From positions 1 through 53,684 of the forward strand of contig LWCA01000107.1 in the NCBI GenBank assembly GCA_001642005.1: a stretch of 53,684 nucleotides of DNA. Direction: 5' to 3'. The notes under the pieces were generated by a model. That model did no database searches, was not told the DNA's origin, and saw only the letters and a list, made by a program, of their open reading frames with translations. Position 1 is the stretch's first letter. Each line of letters starts with the position of its first letter. The position numbers were made by a program, and so were the translations under genes. The DNA is from Intoshia linei (Eukaryota > Orthonectida > Rhopaluridae). This document shows, in pieces, positions 25,001 through 35,300 of this stretch.

Positions 25001-25229
25001 TGATGTTTATTTTAAATTTAATGGACTGTTTTTAAATAGAAAATCGCTTTCTTGGTTTAATGATGTGTATCGATTATCAGCTGAAGATTTAGAAGGCATA
25101 ATAACCTTTGAAAATCAAATGATTAAGGCGCTTTTATTAGTTATTCAAATCTGTCAAATTTTTCTAGACAAAACTACTTTATATGAACTGTATGCATATT
25201 TATCTACGAAACCAGACAAAAAGAAGTAA
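19009..25229 (+). CDS. CABIN1: CABIN1 / Hir3-like TPR subunit of the HIRA histone chaperone complex
   Basis: Large TPR scaffold of the HIRA complex, which deposits H3.3. Exons: 19009-22118, 23661-24900, 24936-25229; introns 1542 and 35 nt; at least 1547 residues. The reading frame is open for 80 codons before the first in-frame ATG (19249), so an upstream exon with the start is likely. Evidence, in the order found in CABIN1: TPR pair with RALELDDTNINVWYEMG and FTRALELNEF; a basic RRSSRN stretch; YPWLILYEILKYYE; FYPFKKKPRYLKEHLA; PEYDSFKSDSI.SDIEVLF; then after the long intron YLADYMFKN, DICLNPSRFDSWAALS, and finally NVEIAKIFLLDG with FKFNGLFLN. The protein stops soon after (LSTKPDKKK), so the long disordered tail of vertebrate CABIN1, which includes its calcineurin and MEF2 binding regions, is absent. 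The tail YLFLIHLKLRP...AVVLD after 22118 is intron read-through. Confidence 0.85.
22163..22515. mobile_element. MITE of the 2671-3513 family, in the CABIN1 intron
   Basis: Starts 'cagtagttctcgattaaaat' and shares 'atttcaaaatatt.tttttttggacc', 'gaaacatgaaatataaaa' and 'ttattaaattttat.atggt' with 2671-3513, but lacks the tandem expansion. The right boundary is approximate. Confidence 0.5.
22538..22909. mobile_element. Uninterrupted hAT MITE in the CABIN1 intron
   Basis: 372 bp with ends 'tagtgtttctcaacc' and, reversed, 'cagtgattcccaacc'. The 8-bp flanks are 'ctataaat' (22530-22537) and 'ctataaac' (22910-22917), 7 of 8 identical. It is the intact version, in reverse orientation, of the element broken at 7075-8249, and shares the terminal 'acccacgagtgggtaa' block. 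Confidence 0.8.
23250..23488. repeat. Dispersed repeat family B in the CABIN1 intron
   Basis: The right end, reversed, reads 'cagggtcggcaatcaatggc', a hAT-Charlie style terminus. The internal blocks 'aaaatttacacatgata' and 'atgattataatgagccaatt' are shared with 11690-11960 and 38729-38993. The left end is not preserved. Confidence 0.5.
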
Positions 25230-26342
25230 TTTAATTTATATTTTTATTATTATTTATTTTTGGCAATGAAAAAAATAATCAATTGGGCTTACGATTCACT
25301 ATCACTTGTTTGTATTGTTGGTATGTATTCCCTAATTTCTATTATAATGGAAACATATTTGCGCTAGAATCTATATTCTCATTTTTTTCACGATATGGAC
25401 CCAGAGCCAAGCCTACCAAGCTCACGGTTATTCGAAAAGCAAAAATAGGCCCTAAAAATTACCAAACGATGCTTAGTAGCATATAGCCATAGCCACCTCT
25501 CCAAGACTTTAGATATTTAACACAAAATAGTTGTTATTAAATAATATAATATATAAAATAAAAGTTAACGAATTTAGAAAAATGAGGTCACAATTTTACA
25601 AAAATTTAGTCGAGGTTCCGGGAAAGGTCTCCATTATTTTGAAACCATAACCATTTATTTATAAAACTCAATGTCCTATAATTTAAAAAATCAAATCCCA
25701 AGTCGTTTGTTTACGGTGCAAAAAGTAAGATAATTTTCACTATCAGAAATTTGCATCTTGAATGATAAAAACTCTAATTTCCATTTTTTTTTATAAATAA
25801 AATTTTAAAACGTCAATTCTAGTTTTTCAAGGCTAAATACTATATTATAAATTTTGTTTTCTGAAATTGACACCTTTACGGTTAAAATTTAAATATTTTT
25901 TCGAACTGAGATATGTAGTTTTAGCTTTAAATTTAACTTTATAAACTAAAATTGAAGTACGACTTTTTTCGGGTCACTATATAGTTAAAACCACAAATTA
26001 CCTTTTATTTTGAAAAACGAAAAAACTAAGTCATAATTAAAAAACTTACAGCTATGACATTTTTTCTAGGTAACATACAGAAATTATTTCAATCACAAAG
26101 TTACGTCTTTATGGTCAGAAAAGCACGTTAATGTGCTTTTTTTATTTCCAAATAAAAACACACATTTTGCCATCACCGGTATACGACCATAATTATTTAA
26201 TTTAGAATGTATATAAGAGAAGTTGGTCGATTATATTTATATGAAAAATGTAAAACTATTATGGATTCTATCTGACATATTTGTACTTTTGTAAATAAAA
26301 ATTAAATTATAAATCTCTATCGATACCTTATTTTATATGAAA
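25230..26342. repeat. Intergenic gap with satellite-like units
   Basis: No gene. At about 25560-26150 several decayed units carry the motif 'aaaccacaaattacc' followed by 'ttt' (25983-26005) and 'tagttttagc'. The 67-codon frame at 25283-25486 has no family likeness and is probably chance. The PCCA promoter must lie near 26200-26340. Confidence 0.4.
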
Positions 26343-29300
26343 TGTTGAATTTTTTAAAGAAATATAAATTAACTCATGTGGTATTATAATTCTATCATCG
26401 TATTATATTTTATAGAGATTTAAAAGTATATATTGGAATGACCGTTCTCATCCTAATGACAAGGTTTTTTCACTGTCAATCATTCAAATCACGGTTTAGA
26501 AATTTTCTAAAATATTGATTGCTAACAGAGGTGAAATAGCTGTTCGTATCATTGAAACATGTAAGCGAATAAATGTTAAAACGCTTTGCATTTATAGTGA
26601 AGCAGATTATCAAGCGGTATTGTTTTATTGTATCCGATAGTAATTGTGATTCCCGGGAAAAATAAAATTTTTTTATTCATATATAATATATAAGCATTAA
26701 AAATTTTAGAAACAAAAAGAAATTTAATTAGTGCATTAACACAAATCTAGATTGAAATATACAAATTTAATTAGAAAAAAAATTACTTATTTTAGATTGT
26801 TGAAAAAGTGTTTCAAAACACACATAATATTGATAGATGCGTCTTTTAAACGCTTTCTACGTTTTGTAACAAAATTAGAAGCAGTAGAGAAATTTCTTTC
26901 ATTTTGTGTTGGTTAAACGGTCATGAGGGCTTCCTTTAATTTTACCAATATTGATGATAGCGTTCCAGTTCGTAACAACTCATAATATTTTGTGTAACTC
27001 ATAATTTAATAATAAACATTAAACTTATCATAATTTGTGGTTGGAATAAGAGGTTTTTAAAAAAAATATTTATTTGTGATTTGATGAAGTGGATTTTTTT
27101 CTTAAGATTTTGTAAAATCGGATTTTTGAAAAGAATATCGGTGTAAGTCAATTTTTCCATGAGGGCTTGAAATGGTAAATTTTAAATATTATAATATAAT
27201 CATATTTTCATAGTAATAACAGACATAAATCAAATACAGTGATGTCTCAATTTTTTTCGGGAAATCCCGGAAAATGGTAAAAATCCCGGTAAATTTAATT
27301 CCCAGAAATTATTAAATATCCCGAGAATTTTGTCCCGGCACAATCACTAGTATCCGATCATTTAAAAAATCTTGACTTTACGACTACGCGGAATAATATT
27401 TTACAATAGACTAAAATAAATATATTATACACGGAATATTTAAAAATCAAATACCAACCAACATTTTTGTAAAATATAAAAAGACTAATTATAACACACC
27501 CCTTCTATTAATTTTTTTATAATATAATTCGTTTTTATAATTTTTATTTTTATGCAAATATATGAATGTCCCAGCAATTTTGCAAAACTATATAAGAGGC
27601 AATAAAATTTAAAAATTAATGCAAGAAGATTTATATAAAAGTATTGAAAAATTTGAAAAAATCGCAACGTTCACTTTCTTTTCTTTAGAACTATAATATT
27701 TAAAAGTAAATATAGGTTGATCACACCAAAACGAATTACAATTATCATGAAGGAAATAATTAAAAAAAATAATACAAGGTCAAGTTGTGGATTTTTTACC
27801 CACAATTATTAAAGATTTTGAAGATCATTTTTTGGACCAAAAAAAATTTGTAGTGCTTTTTCAAGGGAATATTTTTAACATTTTAAGGAATATATTATAA
27901 TGGGTATTAGACTTTTTATATTTTACACTTATTTCAGAGTGGTATCTGCTTGTTAAATATTCCGTGTATAAACCTTGGACTTATTTACTAAAAATTTTGA
28001 ATATTTTAAAAAAAAATAATGAAATATTTTGATTATGAATGAAAAAATATTTTAATTTTAAATATCATTTTTTTTATTTTGAATGCAAATTTGTATTCAT
28101 TTTATCTAAAGGGTTAAAAGTTAAATTTGTATAGTAAAAGTTTGCATGTTCACTCGTCTTTTTTTCATCTATTCATTAATATAAATATTGTATATTTTTT
28201 GTTTCATAGAAACATGTAGCAATGGCAGATGAATCAGTTATGGTGGGTCCAGCATCAGTGAACCAAAGTTATTTAGATACGGAAAAAATTATCAATATTG
28301 CTGTAGAACATAATTGTGAAGCTGTATACTTTACATAATAATTACCCATAAATACCTAGGTTCATCCTGGTTACGGCTTTCTTTCTGAAAATACCGAATT
28401 TTGTAAAGAATTGGACCATAATAATATTAAATTTATTGGACCATCACACAGAGCTATAAAAGCAATGGGTGATAAAATTGAAAGTAAACGAATTGCAAAA
28501 AAAGCAAATGTAAACATGATTCCTGGTTTTGATGGAGAAATCAAAAACGAAGAACACGCTGTAGAAATATCAAAAGAAATTGGTAATTTATAGCAGTATC
28601 CGATAAATTTTTTTAGGATTTCCTGTAATGATTAAGGTTTGCATTGTTCCAATTTTTTTTTATTTCTTTTTATAATTTTAACCGTTATATATACAATTAG
28701 GCATCAGCTGGAGGTGGAGGTTCAGTTATTTATTTCATTTATAACACTATTTTAAGGAAAGGGTATGCGAATAGCGTGGAATCAAGAGGAAGTAGTGTAA
28801 CGTGTTTTTTATTTAAAAAATTATTAAAAATTAGATCCGGGTATACTTTATCGAAAGCTGAAGCAAAATCTTCTTTCGGTGACGATCGAATGCTAATTGA
28901 AAAATATATTGAAAATCCACGACATATTGAAATTCAAGTTTTAATTTAACATTGTTTATTTATATTTTTCTGTATTGTTATAGGTGTTGTCCGACAATTT
29001 TGGAAATTTTATTCATTTGAACGAACGTGAATGTTCTATTCAAAGACGAAACCAAAAAATAATCGAAGAGTCGCCCAGGTTTTATTTTATTTGTTCATTC
29101 AGCGGAGAGCCGAACTTACCCAACTCGACCCACCGAAAATGAAAAATATATCCAAAAAATTATCAAAAACGTAGAATAGTGTCGTAGCCCACAACCAGTT
29201 ACAACATACTTGACTTTATGTTTTAAATTTAACATACAAAATGCAGTTATTTACAGTTGTTAGTTATGATATTTTAGATTTTAATAATTTTTTTAATGCT

Positions 29301-32300
29301 CAGTTTGCAAAAATCAGGGCTCTAATTTACAAAAATCTCGTGGTCCACTTGAAGAAGGTCTCGGTAGTGTAGGCTCCAAACTAATTGAGTGTTTAAAATG
29401 AGCCCTATTAACCTGAAATTCTCAAGCTTTGTAGTGGTGTAAAATGATCTAACCCTGCAAAATGTTTTTTATTTGTCATGAACCTATAGTCGATTTAATT
29501 GTTATTAAGTTGAAAAATTGATGTTGAATAGTTTTTTGAGAGTTTACTGTATTTATCTTTTTAGTACATTTCTAAACAATGATTTGCGGCAGGAAATGAC
29601 AAAACAAGCCATAATGTTAGCTCAAGAAGTTTCATACAATTCTGCTGGTACAGTCGAATTTTTAGTTGATAAATATAAAAAGTTTTATTTTCTTGAAATG
29701 AATACAAGATTGCAAGTAGAACATCCCATCACAGAATGTGTGACAGGAATAGATATTGTCCATCAAATGATGCGTGTGGCAAGTGGTATATTATTTTTTC
29801 TTTAGTAACGTTTATTGACGCCAATTAAATTCATTCGAATAGATAACAAGTTATTACATCAACAATCTGATATTCCTTTGAATGGCTGGGCCTTGGAAAG
29901 CCGTATATATGCAGAGGTTATTTTTACAAAATTTTTAACAAATTTTATTGAAACTCTGAAAACCTCACATATTTTTTCCAATATTTTTATACTAATTCTC
30001 ATTGAAATGTGCAAAAACCTTGTTTATTTATAAACGCTGTCAAATATGTATAGTATAGATCCAAAGATGATTCTAGATTGATGGATGGATGATATTTCGA
30101 TTTTATAGATATAACAATTTTTTAACAAGTCCGTTAATTTTTTATTTATTCTACAATGTACATTAGTGTCATGTAAAATCCATACGCCCTTACTTATATG
30201 TGCACCTTATGAACAAAAATCATTTTTATAGAAATAACTAGTATGAACCATATTTTTTATATCGATATCATATCGAAATCGACGAGAATACCAATTGTGT
30301 ATATTAAATGTTTAGGTACAGTCAACCCTCTACTAAGTAAACAATTGGGACTCGAATATTTGTAAAAATCATGAACAAAAAATTTATTGACATAGTAACT
30401 GTAAAATTAAAATTGATATTATAACAATTCATAAAAAAATATATAACTTATTTATTAATTTTACATTTTACAAAGAAAACTAAATAATAAACATTATTAT
30501 AATAATTATATCAATTCATTTTTTGATTTCTTTAGTAGAACCAAAGTAATCAGTTATTTTTAATGATCTTGCCAATTTTTCAGACTTTATTTCCTGCATT
30601 AAAGTCCATACACTGGATATTTTTCCGGGTTATCAATCATAAAAATGTTTCTAATTTTTTAGTATGATAATTAGCTTTATAATGTGTAACAGGTAAGATT
30701 TATGGGTCTTCAGGTTCAGACATTATTTGATTTTATTCATATGTATTATTTTTTTTTAATGGTTATTGTATACATTGTGTTTTGAAGCAAGAAAACGTTG
30801 TGTACTACATTTGTCTTTAAACAAAGGAATTAGTTCTTTCTTTGTAGATATAGTTAAATATTTTTTTTTAAATTTTCTTTGTTCATGTTGCAGAAATAAA
30901 AAATTTTCGAAAAGCACGTTTTGTATACCATAATTGTGAATCACAATAAAAACTTCACTTTAATTTGGATAAATCATGTTCATCGTTCACGTAGTAGAAT
31001 GTTCACGATTCATTTACTTTTTTCATTGTAAACTATAACAAATTTTTTTGTTGTTCATTATTGGAGAAGTTCACGTTATAGCAGGTTCTTCTTATAGAGG
31101 GTTGACTGTACCTATAATATACATGTACTAGATTGACTGTAATGTACTACGTACAAAAAGCACCTAGCTCTGCTGAGGGCACATTTTTATTATAATAAAA
31201 AAATAAATTCACGTTGAAAATCTAACTTAAAAATCCTACTATTCACTATTATCCATAAACAAGTGGTTCCCAAACTTGTTTCAGGTGGAACCATCATATG
31301 ACATTACTATTGAAAATCTAACTTAAAAATCCTACTATTCACTATTATCAATTCTTTAAAGGATAAATTGGTTTCAGGTGGAACCATCATATCACATTAC
31401 CTTTTATTTTAAAGTGAATTATTCCATCTTAATTTTTTGTTTAACATTTACGTAAAGAATTTTAAAAACAATTGTTATCCCATTTTTTTAATTTATATTA
31501 CAGAATGTGTCTATAATATTAAAAAAAAAGTCAAAACAGTCAAAAAATTGTCATAAATAGCATAAATTCCAGAAAAAATAAAATTATATCAACCTATTTT
31601 GTCATTTTCAATGTGATGAATCATTAAGACGTCTCATCTTCACCTTTATAGTCTGTTTGCTTGTGAATGTCACTTTTCTTTTTGCTATTTTATGTTAAAT
31701 TTTAAACAATTATAAGTAAAAATATAACACGTTTATAAGTTATTATAAAAATTGAACTTTAATAAATTCGTTGCTGTAGTGTTATAATTTAAATTTTATA
31801 CAAAATTTTTTCTTAATGAGATTTTTAAATTTAAAAATTGCGTAACAATGAAAAAAGTTGCGAAAGAATGAATTATATAGATTTTCACCCATATTTCTTT
31901 ATTGAAAATGTGTAGACGTTCAATCCACATCGAAATATTTGAAAAATATTGGTTGATAATACATTAAAAATTATTTTTCATCGGGAATGCGTAGATTTCT
32001 CGGGTTTAACTTTTGTATTTATATCATCTGGAATAAGCTCTATTAGAATAATTTTTTTTTTTCGGACCGTTAATTATTTCACATTTTTTGTTTTAATGAA
32101 ATATTTCGAAAAAAAAATATATGAATACTAAAATGCTTTTTTGATCGTGAAGTCGTCACTTATTCGAATTGATATTTTATGTGTGTGTTAACAGGATACA
32201 ACTGTACCACACGTTAATTTTTTGAAATGCTAGGGCTGTTTTCATTAAAAAAAGAAGGGTAATTTGTGGTTTTGGCCCTGAAGATATTTTTTTAAATTTA

Positions 32301-35300
32301 TGATAATGTTTATGATTTTAAAATTTGTATCAGCGTATATAGTTTTTTAAATTTTCCAACTCGTTTGATTTTCAAAACGAGAGACAACAGGGGTTTTTGA
32401 CCCGTAAGATGTGAATTTGAGAAGTTAAAATTATAATTAAAATTGAAATGTGTACTTTATAAAATTCTAAGACTTGTAGTTATTGCAATAAAGTGGAACA
32501 CACACACAAACAAAAATCGCGTGGCATATTATATAAGTTAGGATATGTACGCGAGTGAACTTTGGATTTTGAAACTTTTTTTAATTAACAACATTAATAC
32601 AGTGGTTTTGCAACTGTACAATAATTTTAGTAAAAGTAAATTTCACAAATTTTTGCTTATAAAAGGTAAAAGAAGTAAATTATAAAAAATAATTTTTGAT
32701 TTTTTCATCAAATTTTAAAATTGCCCCCTAGATTTTTCACAAATGCAGATCCAGGGATCATAACCGGTGCTTATGATAAATTTGGATATTGTTTCAATAT
32801 TAAATTACCTCATTTGCATATAAAATTTTTTGCACCCCTATCCTAAATTATAAATCGCTAGTTACAACTTGCACTCACTGCTGTAATATATAATATAAAT
32901 TTATATATAGTATCATTTAGGATCCACTCGTGAATTTTGCGCCATCGATTGGATTTTTGACGCAATATACGGAACCTCTTACAGATAATGTATATTTTTT
33001 AAAATTCATCCTTAATTTCATTTTACAGGTAAGGTGTGACAGTGGAGTTATGAAAGGATCTGAAATAAGTGTATATTATGATCCAATGATATGTAAAGTA
33101 TTTGTAGTTTGATTGATCTACATTAATTTTTAGTTGATTACTTACGGTGACAATAGGAAAGAAGCTTTAAAACATATGCATAATGCTTTGACTAATTATG
33201 TCATTTCTGGTATACATTTATTGGATAGTCGCGAATAATATAGTTGTTTTAAAAAGGTGGTGTTTTCATTTTCTATGTATTAGTGCTCTGTTAAAATAAC
33301 ATTCCAAAAAGATTATCGTTATCGTTCTAATATACACGTGTGTTTTTTTTTAATTTTTATTAATACATACATGTATGTATTTTAGCAATTTTCATTTTTA
33401 ACAAACAGGGTAATCTGTGGTTTTTGTTGTGAAAATACAATTTTTTGAGGTTGAGATTTACATTGTTACATAAGTTGTATGATAATTCTTATGATTTTAA
33501 TTATTATCCCAGAATTTATGTTTTATAAAATTCTAAGATTTTTTTTATGAAATAAAATTAAAGTGTCATATAATTTCGACATTTAGCACTTAATTTATTT
33601 AAAATAGAACTTATTTCACTTAGCAATTAAATATTATAAATCGTCAATTAATTTAGATTTTTGCATCAATAAAATAAACTTTTTTATAACTTATTATATT
33701 TGTATTATCATATAATTATCGTATGCTTTCTGATTGTTTAAATTACGATTTATCACCAGATAGAAAAATTTATGAACACAATAATATTAGAGGAAAAGGA
33801 AAATTTTATATATTAAATAAAAAGTATGCATCTGAAACAGAAGCAAAAAATACACTGGAAAGACATTGGAAAATTAAAAACCGTAATAATTCACATGAGG
33901 GTTATAAAATATTTTATTATTGTAATGAATCTGTGAGGAGAGGACTTGACGCATGTCCAGCTACTAAGTATTTGTTGTATTACTCTAAAAATATGGATGT
34001 ATCAATATATGACTCAATTTGTGAGCATAAACATATTAAACCACAATTAGGTTTAACAAATCAATTGAAAGACATTAAATCTAATTTATTTAACGAAGGA
34101 AGTAAAAAACCTCATCAAATAATGAGGATTTTAGAATCAAGAAATGTTGTATTACCAATTAAATCTCAAATCGTAAATTTTCTTCATATTCTGAAGAAAA
34201 AAAAATTTGGTCCATATGATATAAATTTAAATCATGTCAACCAATTCTGTGTATCTAATACCAAGATACCTGAAAATTGTGATGTTTCTTATGTTGTGAA
34301 TTATCAAACAAATGATAATAATATTAGAATATTTTTGTCTACACCCGACTTTTAAAATTGATAAACAATTCTCATTTCCTTCAAACTGACGCAACGTACA
34401 AGCTGATTTATCAGGGGTATCCAGTATCAATGATAGGTAGAAGTGATATAAATCGAAAGTTTCATCCTGGCGGTATTGCGATTACAACAGATGAAAAATC
34501 GAATGATTTTAAATTTTTATTCTTATCATTGATTAAGGGAGTTGGTGACAATAATGGTTTAATGGATCCAAGGGTTTTAATAGCGGATAGTTCTTCAGCA
34601 ATTACAAAAGCATTTGAAGTTTTCATTATGGAAAAAAGAATATATTGTTTTTTCCATATAATAAAAGCTATCACGAAGCATACTAGCTTTTGCGTTATAC
34701 CTAAATGTGACAGAATAGAACTTCGTCGAGATATAAATTTTCTTCAAATTTCTTCGTCGATTGATATCTACAACGTCGCGAAGAATTTATTTCTGACAAT
34801 GTGGAATCAGTACACTCAATTTTGTCAGTATTTTATTAAACAATGAATTTGCAAAAGCTGGTATGAGGACACAGTTTTACATATTCCATCAATAAACAAT
34901 TCTCTATAGGCTACTAATGGTGTAATTAAACGACAAATGACTATTAGGGAGCGCATTCCACTGAATCAATTTTTTAGTGTAATATGTAAGGACATTTTAT
35001 CGATTTGGTCTCTAGATAGGAAACGTAATTATTTATTTGTTTAAACATAATATAGCACATTTAATCAATATATTCATTTTTTAGAATATCTCCAATATTC
35101 AAGTAATTCCAGATTAGAAACTAAAGAATGGACTAATGCTTATTCATGGGCCAAAGAAAATCAACTAGTCCGCAAAAAAACATTAACCAATGATGTGACT
35201 TAATGTTATATAATTTCTGATATGAAAAATGTTGATTTGGATTACGAAATTAACACATATCAAGCTAAATTCTGGAAAAATTTTAATTATTTCAAGGAAA

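Noticed and set aside
25283-25486. 67-codon plus-strand ORF after CABIN1
   Set aside because: Low similarity to any protein pattern, no neighbouring exons in phase, no clear start context; likely chance.
34358-34846. MULE transposase core as a functional host gene
   Set aside because: Flanked by terminal inverted repeats, with a frame change and stops, and a near-identical broken copy elsewhere.
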